From assembly GCA_029051445.1 (NCBI GenBank), contig JAIDKP010000047.1, positions 1 through 6,072 on the forward strand: a stretch of 6,072 bases of DNA, given 5' to 3'. The notes below the pieces were generated by a model. The model was not told the DNA's origin and searched no databases. It was given only the letters and a program-made list of their open reading frames with translations. Both the position numbers and the translations under genes were made by a program. Source of the DNA: Muribaculaceae bacterium (GTDB lineage Bacteria; Bacteroidota; Bacteroidia; Bacteroidales; Muribaculaceae). Numbering within the stretch: the stretch's first letter is position 1; the number at the start of each line of letters is the position of its first letter. This document shows positions 1 to 6,072 of this stretch, in pieces.

Positions 1-118
1 CGTGTATAGGAAGTCGAGTTAGCCATGAAATTCCGGCAAAGTCGGATAGAGAGACTTTTATTAATTCCTTAAATAATGATTTTAACCACAAAAATAAAAA
101 AATTTCATTTAGATTTTC

Positions 119-126
119 TACTTTTG
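119..126 (+). promoter_or_regulatory. Candidate Bacteroidota -7 promoter element for the aroE transcript
   Basis: The octamer TACTTTTG matches the TAnnTTTG consensus of the -7 element used by the main sigma factor of Bacteroides-type bacteria. It lies in the only AT-rich non-coding stretch ahead of the three-gene + strand cluster and would start transcription near 131-136, giving a leader of about 75 bases before aroE. No good TTG-type -33 element is present at the usual distance; the nearest is the weak TTTC at 103-106. The match could arise by chance in AT-rich DNA, so this is a placement by consensus and context only. Confidence 0.45.
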
Positions 127-154
127 ACCTCAAATCAACATAAACAACCTCAAA
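127..154 (+). repeat. Short direct repeat ACCTCAAA, two copies 20 bases apart
   Basis: The octamer ACCTCAAA occurs at 127-134 and again at 147-154, start to start 20 bases, roughly two helical turns. It sits immediately after the candidate -7 box, around the predicted transcription start. That spacing is compatible with a repressor site, but the surrounding leader is low in complexity (rich in A and C), so a chance repeat is quite possible. No regulator is encoded nearby. Confidence 0.3.
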
Positions 155-209
155 AGAAACCGCGCGAGGCAGATCACGCTGTTTCACACAACAAAACCAA
201 TCAGATCGA

Positions 210-977
210 ATGAGCTCTACAGCAGAGGAGTATGGGCTAATCGGATTCCCACTTACTCATTCATTTTCACAGCGTTACTTCAATGAAAAATTCAATTCGG
301 AGAAGATTGATGCCGTATACCACAATTTTCAGCTTTCCGATATAGGCGAGCTCATGGAAATGCTCGCCGAGCATCCACGCCTGCAGGGATTCAATGTCAC
401 ACTCCCCTACAAAGAACAAGTCATACCATACCTTGACGAAATCGATACGAAGGCCAAGGAAATCGGGGCTGTAAATGTAGTGAAAGTGACACATCTGAAC
501 AACGGCGACATAAGACTCAAAGGGTTCAACAGCGACTATATCGGATTCCTTGACTCTCTCGTTCCACTACTGAAAGGAAATACCGACAGCCATGCGGCAC
601 TGATACTCGGTACAGGCGGAGCATCCAAAGCAGTGAGAGTCGCGCTGCAGTCAATCGGCGCAAAGGTCTCAATGGTCTCACGAACAATGAAACCAGAAGT
701 CGATTACACCTATGGCGACCTGACAGAGAAAATCATCGCAGACCACGATATCATAGTAAATACGACGCCGTTAGGGATGTATCCTGATTCCGAGAAGTGC
801 CCGCCTATTCCATATCAATACATCTCTTCGGGACACATTCTTTACGATCTGATATACAATCCTGATATAACCACATTCATGAAACGTGGAGCCGAGCGTG
901 GCGCAACAGTTAAAAATGGTCTTGAAATGCTGCTTTTACAAGCGTTTGAATCCTGGAGAATATGGACAAGCAAATAA
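210..977 (+). CDS. aroE: Shikimate dehydrogenase (NADP-dependent), AroE
   Basis: Catalyses the reversible NADPH-dependent reduction of 3-dehydroshikimate to shikimate, the fourth step of the shikimate pathway to chorismate and aromatic amino acids, in the cytoplasm. The 255 residues show the family's signature sites in order: shikimate-binding HSFS at 17-20, NVTLPYK at 62-68 with catalytic Lys68, GAVN at 86-89, GFNSD at 105-109 with catalytic Asp109, the glycine-rich nucleotide loop GTGGASKA at 134-141, SRT at 157-159 (where the NADP phosphate is normally held), NTTPLGM at 184-190 and NGLEMLLLQA at 236-245. The length is slightly short of the usual 270 or so, as is common in Bacteroidota. The ATG at 210 is the first start in a frame open from 144; no Shine-Dalgarno is visible. 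It heads the + strand cluster, and its last 16 bases overlap the next gene. No key residue is missing. Confidence 0.96.
   Translation: MSSTAEEYGLIGFPLTHSFSQRYFNEKFNSEKIDAVYHNFQLSDIGELMEMLAEHPRLQGFNVTLPYKEQVIPYLDEIDTKAKEIGAVNVVKVTHLNNGDIRLKGFNSDYIGFLDSLVPLLKGNTDSHAALILGTGGASKAVRVALQSIGAKVSMVSRTMKPEVDYTYGDLTEKIIADHDIIVNTTPLGMYPDSEKCPPIPYQYISSGHILYDLIYNPDITTFMKRGAERGATVKNGLEMLLLQAFESWRIWTSK
955..958 (+). promoter_or_regulatory. Possible ribosome-binding site GGAG for the YeiH-family gene
   Basis: GGAG lies within the final codons of aroE, three bases ahead of the ATG at 962. The spacing is shorter than ideal, and Bacteroidota rely little on Shine-Dalgarno pairing, so it supports the chosen start only modestly. 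It is the only such motif seen before a gene in this window. Confidence 0.35.
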
Positions 978-1942
978 CTCTCAATATTTTCGGCTTAAAT
1001 TTAGCCGCCAGATATGTGTATGTGCTGATCGCAGCAATCATATGCATTCCAGCAGATTTGCTGGGTCTGCCACACATTTTTTCTCCCGCTGTGGCATTAT
1101 TTACCGGATTGGTTTTCGCTCTCGTTTTCCCGATGCCATATCCACGATTCAATAAGAAAGCTTCCAAATATCTTCTTCAGGCTTCTGTAGTCGGCCTCGG
1201 CTTCGGCATGAACGTCAACGAGTCACTGAAATCGGGTGCCGAAGGTATGATGTTCACGATTATTTCCGTGTTCGCCGTCATGACATTCGGCATAATGTTC
1301 GGATACTGGATGCACATAAATCGCAAGACTGCCTACCTGATCTCATCAGGCACAGCCATATGCGGAGGAAGCGCAATCGCAGCCGTCGGCCCTGTTGTAA
1401 AAGCATCCGATCAGGAAATGGCCGTATCGCTCGGCGTGATCTTCATGCTGAATGCAATCGCGTTGTTCATATTTCCTCCAATGGGAAAACTGTTCGGCAT
1501 GAGCCAGGAGCAATTCGGCACATGGGCCGCTATCGCAATCCACGACACCTCGTCGGTCGTAGGAGCCGGTGCCGCCTATGGGCAGGAAGCTCTTAAAATA
1601 GCTACATTGGTCAAACTGACACGCGCTCTCTGGATTATCCCCCTTGCATTGATCACAATGGTATTGTTCAGAGACAAAACCGCCCGGATTTCAATCCCAT
1701 GGTTCATATTCATGTTTATAGGAGCCATGCTGGTCAACACCTACTGCAATCTGCCCGCACAGATTTCTGAAATGCTGGTATATGTAGCATACAAGGGGCT
1801 TGTACTGACGCTGTTCTTCATCGGCGCAGGACTCTCAATCAAAGCGATAAAAGCCGTGGGAATACGACCTCTGGCACTTGCGATATTACTTTGGATAATC
1901 ATAGGCGTATCCAGTTTCTTTGTAATCACGACAACAATGTAG
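962..1942 (+). CDS. YeiH/UPF0324-family membrane protein, putative sulfate exporter
   Basis: A polytopic inner-membrane protein of 326 residues matching the UPF0324 (Cons_hypoth698, YeiH) family, classed as putative sulfate exporters; family function is inferred and poorly tested. Diagnostic blocks seen: GLGFGMNVNE at 78-87, the glycine/serine-rich SSGTAICGGSAIAA at 128-141, AIHDTSSVVGAGA at 192-204 and FFIGAGLSIK at 285-294. About nine or ten hydrophobic spans are visible, including roughly 18-34, 42-58, 97-116, 153-172, 222-237, 246-260, 274-292 and 303-322. Escherichia coli YeiH is slightly longer, about 350. The ATG at 962 lies inside the end of aroE; an in-frame TGA at 947-949 rules out a much earlier start, and the next in-frame ATG is far inside the membrane region. 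GGAG at 955-958 is close enough to act as a ribosome site, and coupling to aroE translation is likely. The substrate cannot be read from the sequence. Confidence 0.9.
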   Translation: MDKQITLNIFGLNLAARYVYVLIAAIICIPADLLGLPHIFSPAVALFTGLVFALVFPMPYPRFNKKASKYLLQASVVGLGFGMNVNESLKSGAEGMMFTIISVFAVMTFGIMFGYWMHINRKTAYLISSGTAICGGSAIAAVGPVVKASDQEMAVSLGVIFMLNAIALFIFPPMGKLFGMSQEQFGTWAAIAIHDTSSVVGAGAAYGQEALKIATLVKLTRALWIIPLALITMVLFRDKTARISIPWFIFMFIGAMLVNTYCNLPAQISEMLVYVAYKGLVLTLFFIGAGLSIKAIKAVGIRPLALAILLWIIIGVSSFFVITTTM

Positions 1943-1973
1943 CAGTCATCACTGCATCCCCAATTCCCGCCAG

Positions 1974-4049
1974 ATGCCCAAGGCTCAATTCAGGCCAGGA
2001 GTTCCGCTGTTTCTTCCGCTCGCGGCACTTATTGCCGGGATTATAGCCGGGAGTCTGACCTCTTATACACTATGGAGCATTGTCATTCCTGCCGCATCGG
2101 TCTTTATTTTTGCGGCTCTAAGGATGCACTATATCTCTATTCTGTCAGTCATTATTTCGGCCGGAGCATTGCTTACAGCAATGACCGGCCGGAAAGGTAT
2201 TGATGCAGCCCTTGACGGACACGAAGCCACCTATTCAGGCATAATACTCGAACGCTCCGACAAAAGCCGCACAACATCGACAGTTATCCTGATCGATTCT
2301 GTCGCTGATGCATCAGGCATGATGCAAAAAACCGGCAGCTTCAATGCTATAGTCTATTTTTTCGACTCGCACCTATGGCTGTCTCCCGGACAACGGATAA
2401 GATTCAACTCAAAGCTTTCAGCCACAACCCACACCCCTTCGCTGCCCGACGACCCTGATCTGTCGATATATTACCGATATAAGGAAATTTCTGCCACAGG
2501 AATAGTTTTTGCCGATCAGGTGTATGCGGCCGGAATCGGGTCGGCGTGGCGCACCGCACTTGACAATCTGCGGAAAAACATATCATCCGGACTATATAAA
2601 TGCGGCATTACATATGATTGCGCAGCCTTTCTCGAAGCCATCCTTCTCGGAAACGTCGACCGGCTCGATCAGGATTTGCGCGACAATTTTGCACTTGCCG
2701 GACTATCACATATATTGGCACTGAGCGGCACGCATGTGGCAATAATCGCACTGCTTGTCTCAATCGCGCTTTTTCCGCTACATTTGCTTGGATATCGCAA
2801 GACAGCACTGATATTGTCTGTACTTTTTCTGTTTTTCTACGCTTTTCTCACCGGACTTTCCGCCTCCGTTGTCCGCTCTGTTGTAATGGCATCAGTTGTG
2901 ATTCTCGGCATACTGTGCGACCGATCAAGAAGCCCGCTAAACTCCCTGTGTTTTGCCGCGATACTGATCTTATGCCTCAAACCGTCGGAGCTGTTCTCTC
3001 CGGGAATGCAGATGAGCTTTACGGCTGTAGCGTCGATCCTGATGCTGGCCAACGCCCTGAATCCGATATCACAGCGCAACAGGTTTCTTTTTATCTCAAC
3101 AGGTTTTATGACAGTGACAATCGCGGCCGTAGCAGGGACATGGATTATCGCATGCCACTATTTCCACTACATACCGCTATGGTTCCTGCCCGCAAATATC
3201 CCTATGGTGTTTCTAATTCCTGTTGAAATAGCAGCCGGAACGATACAGATATTGTTCAACACACTCGGTATACACACGACAGCGATCACAACCATTATCG
3301 AACATGCCTACAGTGCTATTTCATGGGTTGCATCGTCGATAGCCGCGCACCCCGCGTCAGGCATTCGCGACATTTTTATCAATCCCTGGTGCATGCCGCT
3401 ATATTTCATCGGCCTATACACAATGTCGGAAGCTCTCAGAACACGCAGCCGGCATTATCTCGCACTTGCCGTTTCTCTGTTTATCGCGACATGGGGTATT
3501 GCCGTAATCCCGCATGACGGAGGAACAGAAAGAAACCAATGGTACATAACCCGTGATAATTCATGGACCGATATCGTAATTTACAACGGCAACGAAATCC
3601 GGCTCGCCACTACTGCGTGGCGCGAAACCACCGATGAGACAGTCAGCCGTTTCACATCATCTCATTCCGGATTTCTTTCACGCCGTAAGATCAAGACACC
3701 TTCAATGCTACATGAACCGGACGACATGCACAACCGTCAGAGACAGGTTCTGTCGTTAGGCTACGGCACCACATTGGCGATTGCCGGAATGCCTGCCGAT
3801 ACATGTCGGTTTGCTCCACTCCCACACAGCACCTATACACTCATCTCGCGAAATAGCCAGAATATGACCCTGCATCAGATCGGAAGACATTATAACCCGG
3901 ACACCATACTGATTGCACATGAAGTTTATCCGTCGGCACACGACCGTCTTGTCACCGAATTAAAAGAAGCCGACCTACCCTACATATCGCTTCGCGACCA
4001 TCACGACATCTTTTCAAGAAATCTAAAGAGGATCGAGGGAAGTAACTGA
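1974..4049 (+). CDS. comEC: ComEC/Rec2-family DNA-uptake channel protein without nuclease motif
   Basis: Inner-membrane protein of the ComEC/Rec2 family, which in competent bacteria moves single-stranded DNA into the cytoplasm during transformation. The 691 residues begin with hydrophobic spans near 12-28, 33-49 and 54-70, then a soluble DUF4131-like (OB-fold) region at about 75-190. The Competence domain (about 212-490) contains AGLSHILALSGTHVAIIAL at 242-260, LTGLSASVVRSVVM at 292-305, SPGMQMSFTAVASI at 342-355 and the N-x-P helix around 408-420. More spans follow to about 511. The soluble tail, 515-691, lacks the HxHxDH metal-binding motif of the metallo-beta-lactamase nuclease found in longer ComECs, as is usual in Bacteroidota. 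The ATG at 1974 comes 31 bases after the preceding stop, with no clear ribosome site; the first membrane span sits where expected. The 3' end overlaps mfd tail-to-tail. Whether this organism is naturally competent is unknown. Confidence 0.95.
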   Translation: MPKAQFRPGVPLFLPLAALIAGIIAGSLTSYTLWSIVIPAASVFIFAALRMHYISILSVIISAGALLTAMTGRKGIDAALDGHEATYSGIILERSDKSRTTSTVILIDSVADASGMMQKTGSFNAIVYFFDSHLWLSPGQRIRFNSKLSATTHTPSLPDDPDLSIYYRYKEISATGIVFADQVYAAGIGSAWRTALDNLRKNISSGLYKCGITYDCAAFLEAILLGNVDRLDQDLRDNFALAGLSHILALSGTHVAIIALLVSIALFPLHLLGYRKTALILSVLFLFFYAFLTGLSASVVRSVVMASVVILGILCDRSRSPLNSLCFAAILILCLKPSELFSPGMQMSFTAVASILMLANALNPISQRNRFLFISTGFMTVTIAAVAGTWIIACHYFHYIPLWFLPANIPMVFLIPVEIAAGTIQILFNTLGIHTTAITTIIEHAYSAISWVASSIAAHPASGIRDIFINPWCMPLYFIGLYTMSEALRTRSRHYLALAVSLFIATWGIAVIPHDGGTERNQWYITRDNSWTDIVIYNGNEIRLATTAWRETTDETVSRFTSSHSGFLSRRKIKTPSMLHEPDDMHNRQRQVLSLGYGTTLAIAGMPADTCRFAPLPHSTYTLISRNSQNMTLHQIGRHYNPDTILIAHEVYPSAHDRLVTELKEADLPYISLRDHHDIFSRNLKRIEGSN

Positions 4050-6072
4050 CGACAATATATCCACAGCCTCCTCCACCCGTTCTACACCGGCGATAGCAAA
4101 ACTCCGCTTACCGTTTTTTTCACGTATTCTCACACGTCGCGGATTATCCTGAAGATAGTGTATCAGACGGCCAAACATCGGAGACTGATAATAAGCCTTG
4201 TTGCTTTCATCGACAAAATAGATAAACATGGATCCCTGCTTGAGCACGACTTTTTCTATACCGAGAGTCCTTGCAATGCGCCTTAGACGCGGTATGCGTA
4301 TCAATTCGGCAGCCACATCCGGTATATTGCCGAAACGATCCCTCAAACGTGATTTGAAAGCCTGCAGATCGGTTTCCTTCTCGATATTGTCAAGTTCCTG
4401 ATAAAGTGAAATGCGCTCGCTCTCCTGCGGCACGTAATCAAACGGGAAAAGCAGCTCCATATCGCTCTCAATCACACAGTCTGTCACAAAATCATCGGGA
4501 TTTATATCTGATTTATCCGGAAGAACATCTGCAAATTCCTGCGTACGCAATTCAGTCACAGCCTCTTTCAATATCTTCTGATATGTTTCATATCCAAGAT
4601 CGGCAATAAAACCGCTCTGCTCTGCTCCCAACAGATTTCCGGCACCTCGTATGTCCAGATCCTGCATCGCGATATGAATGCCGGAGCCAAGATCACTGAA
4701 GCTCTCGATTGCCTGAAGCCTGCGTCGGGCTATGGCCGGGATCGGCTTACCCGGAGGCACAGTCAGATAACAGAACGCCTTTCTTGCCGAGCGTCCCACA
4801 CGTCCACGCAACTGATGCAGCTCCGAAAGCCCGAAATTCTGGGCATTGTTTATGATTATCGTGTTGACATTGGGCATGTCGATACCACTCTCCACTATCG
4901 TAGTCGACAACAATACATCATAGTCGTGATTGGCAAAAGCAAGTATGGCCTCCTCCAGTTTCTCCGGCGGCATCTGTCCGTGTGCCACAAGAGTGCGGGC
5001 ACCAGGCACCAGACGACCTACCATATTCTGAAGATCATACAGACCTTCAATACGGTTACTTATAAAGAATACCTGTCCGTTTCGCGAAAGCTCGAAGCCG
5101 ACAGCCTCAGCCACAAGATCATCTGTCAGAGGAGATACCGATGTCATGATCGGATAACGGTTGGGGGGCGGAGTCGTGATAGCCGAAAGATCACGCGCTC
5201 CCATAAGCGAGAATTGCAGAGTGCGCGGTATAGGTGTCGCACTCATCGTGAGTGTATCCACATTGACTTTCAACTGCTTGAGTTTCTCTTTTACCGCAAC
5301 CCCGAATTTCTGCGCTTCATCGACTACCAGAAGACCGAGATCCTTGAATTTAACACTCTTGCCTATCAGCTTGTGGGTACCTACAATTATGTCTATTTTT
5401 CCGGCCGAAAGATCTTCGAGTATCATTTTGACCTGCCTGGGAGTGCGTGCGCGCGACAGATAGTCCACCCTGACGGGCAAGTCCTTCAACCGCTGCGTAA
5501 ATGTTCTGTAATGCTGATATGCAAGCACCGTAGTAGGCACAAGAACCGCTGTCTGCTTCCCGTCGGCCGCCGCTTTGAACGCCGCTCTTACAGCAATCTC
5601 GGTCTTACCGAATCCCACATCGCCGCAAATAAGACGATCCATCGGCCGCTGACTCTCCATGTCACGCTTAACATCAGCAGTCGCAGTCATCTGATCGGGA
5701 GTATCCTCGTATATAAACGAGGCCTCCAGCTCATGCTGCATATAGCCGTCGGGGGAAAATGCAAAACCTTTCTCATCACGACGCGCTGCATAAAGCTTGA
5801 TCAGATCTCGTGCAATATCCTTGAGCTTTGACTTGGTTTTCTCCTTGACCCGATTCCACGCGCCCGATCCGAGTTTGTTTACTTTGGGAGGTACCCCCTC
5901 TTTGCCTCTGTATTTTGCAAGCTTATGCAACGAATGGATTGACACAAAAATCACATCGTTGTTCTGATAAGTGAGCTTTATCATTTCTTGCGTGCGACCA
6001 TTTACATTTGTACGCAGCAAACCGCCGAACACACCGACACCATGGTCTATATTCACAATAAAGTCTCCCGGC
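4023..6072 (-). CDS. mfd: Transcription-repair coupling factor Mfd, C-terminal part (N-terminus outside window)
   Basis: Mfd is a cytoplasmic ATP-driven DNA translocase that pushes stalled RNA polymerase off damaged template and recruits UvrA for nucleotide excision repair. Numbering from the internal GTG codon at 6054-6056, which is not the start because the frame runs on through PGDFIV to the window edge: RNA-polymerase-interacting domain about 1-60 (IDHGVGVFGG, SIHSLHKLAKY); Walker A GDVGFGKTE at 145-153; LVPTT at 172-176; GTHKL at 226-230; Walker B DEAQ at 246-249; SATPIPRTL at 272-280; TIVESGIDMP at 386-395; QLRGRVGRS at 415-423; the translocation-motif region RGAGNLLGAEQSG at 470-482; and the C-terminal TRCF domain about 525-625. 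By comparison with E. coli Mfd (1148 residues), some 450-480 N-terminal residues, the UvrB-like modules, lie beyond the edge. The Ala in DEAQ is unusual against DEEH or DEEQ. The frame is intact throughout and ends in TAG at 4023-4025, inside the comEC end. Confidence 0.97.
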   Translation of the reverse strand, partial: PGDFIVNIDHGVGVFGGLLRTNVNGRTQEMIKLTYQNNDVIFVSIHSLHKLAKYRGKEGVPPKVNKLGSGAWNRVKEKTKSKLKDIARDLIKLYAARRDEKGFAFSPDGYMQHELEASFIYEDTPDQMTATADVKRDMESQRPMDRLICGDVGFGKTEIAVRAAFKAAADGKQTAVLVPTTVLAYQHYRTFTQRLKDLPVRVDYLSRARTPRQVKMILEDLSAGKIDIIVGTHKLIGKSVKFKDLGLLVVDEAQKFGVAVKEKLKQLKVNVDTLTMSATPIPRTLQFSLMGARDLSAITTPPPNRYPIMTSVSPLTDDLVAEAVGFELSRNGQVFFISNRIEGLYDLQNMVGRLVPGARTLVAHGQMPPEKLEEAILAFANHDYDVLLSTTIVESGIDMPNVNTIIINNAQNFGLSELHQLRGRVGRSARKAFCYLTVPPGKPIPAIARRRLQAIESFSDLGSGIHIAMQDLDIRGAGNLLGAEQSGFIADLGYETYQKILKEAVTELRTQEFADVLPDKSDINPDDFVTDCVIESDMELLFPFDYVPQESERISLYQELDNIEKETDLQAFKSRLRDRFGNIPDVAAELIRIPRLRRIARTLGIEKVVLKQGSMFIYFVDESNKAYYQSPMFGRLIHYLQDNPRRVRIREKNGKRSFAIAGVERVEEAVDILSSVTSLDPL

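Larger units (their letters stand above)
1..209. other. Non-coding AT-rich leader upstream of aroE
   Basis: No gene can be supported here. Positions about 57-145 are very AT-rich with runs of A and T, typical of an intergenic region. On the + strand one frame stops at 9 and another at 22; the third, which is the aroE frame, stays open to the TAA at 141-143 but has no start and ends in A/T-rich codons. The first 20 bases could hold the last few codons of an upstream gene, but nothing recognisable survives. Apart from the candidate promoter element and the short repeat, I see no terminator hairpin, riboswitch or RNA gene. Confidence 0.6.

Noticed and set aside
25..72. Possible 15-codon leader peptide starting ATG at 25
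   Set aside because: There is no ribosome site and no attenuator-like run of aromatic codons, it lies upstream of the candidate promoter, and such short frames are expected by chance.
89..96. TAnnTTTG match on the - strand (TATTTTTG), a possible divergent promoter
   Set aside because: It falls in a run of A and T where such matches are expected, has no -33 partner at a suitable distance, and no - strand gene is visible leading off the left edge.
3..143. Stop-free frame with no start running from the window edge to TAA at 141-143, possibly the end of an upstream gene
   Set aside because: The translation has no recognisable family motif and from about 57 onward consists of AAT, AAA and TTT-type codons typical of AT-rich intergenic DNA. 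It also covers the candidate promoter. At most the first few codons could be coding.
2105..2112. TAnnTTTG match (TATTTTTG) inside comEC on the + strand
   Set aside because: It lies within conserved-length coding sequence for a membrane span, where T-rich codons are normal; no gene starts downstream that would need it.
2618..3226. Open frame of 202 codons on the + strand in a second frame inside comEC
   Set aside because: It overlaps the strongly conserved Competence domain of comEC, and its Arg/Cys-rich translation resembles no known protein; it is a frame shadow.
4674..5831. Long open frame of 385 codons on the + strand, antisense to mfd
   Set aside because: It lies wholly within the well-conserved mfd motor region on the other strand, its translation is rich in Arg, His, Ser and Cys with no recognisable domain, and the mfd frame explains the base pattern. 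Long antisense frames arise readily from this codon usage.
6054..6056. GTG as a possible start of the - strand mfd frame
   Set aside because: The frame continues upstream to the window edge with PGDFIV, matching the conserved Mfd block that precedes IDHGVG, so the codon is an internal valine and the gene is simply cut by the window.

Overview
The window reads as an ordinary stretch of chromosome from a member of the Bacteroidota, most likely order Bacteroidales. The evidence is the style of the proteins: the Mfd motor region has Bacteroidales-type wording (for example QHELEASFIYEDTPDQ and RGAGNLLGAEQSGFIADLGY), AroE carries the GFPLTHSFSQ version of the shikimate site, and ComEC has no obvious C-terminal nuclease. 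Shine-Dalgarno sequences are weak or absent, and there is a TAnnTTTG-type promoter element in the one sizeable non-coding leader. The moderate GC content would fit a Muribaculaceae-like gut organism, but that is a guess from style, not a placement.

Layout: positions 1-209 are an AT-rich leader holding a candidate promoter (-7 box at 119-126) and a short direct repeat. Three genes then run on the + strand, tightly packed: aroE (shikimate dehydrogenase, 210-977), a YeiH/UPF0324-family membrane transporter (962-1942, start overlapping the end of aroE by 16 bases), and comEC (DNA-uptake channel protein, 1974-4049, 31 bases after the transporter). On the - strand, mfd (transcription-repair coupling factor) enters from the right edge and ends at 4023. 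It is cut off by the window, so only its RNA-polymerase-binding, helicase/translocase and C-terminal regions are present. The 3' ends of comEC and mfd overlap tail-to-tail by 27 bases.

The three + strand genes are probably one transcript, but their products belong to unrelated processes: aromatic amino-acid synthesis, small-anion or sulfur-compound export, and DNA transport. They are co-transcribed neighbours rather than a visible pathway. No RNA gene, mobile element, CRISPR array, prophage or convincing novel system was found. The items worth a second look are small: the convergent overlap, the transporter sitting between aroE and comEC, a nuclease-less ComEC, and a DEAQ Walker B in Mfd.
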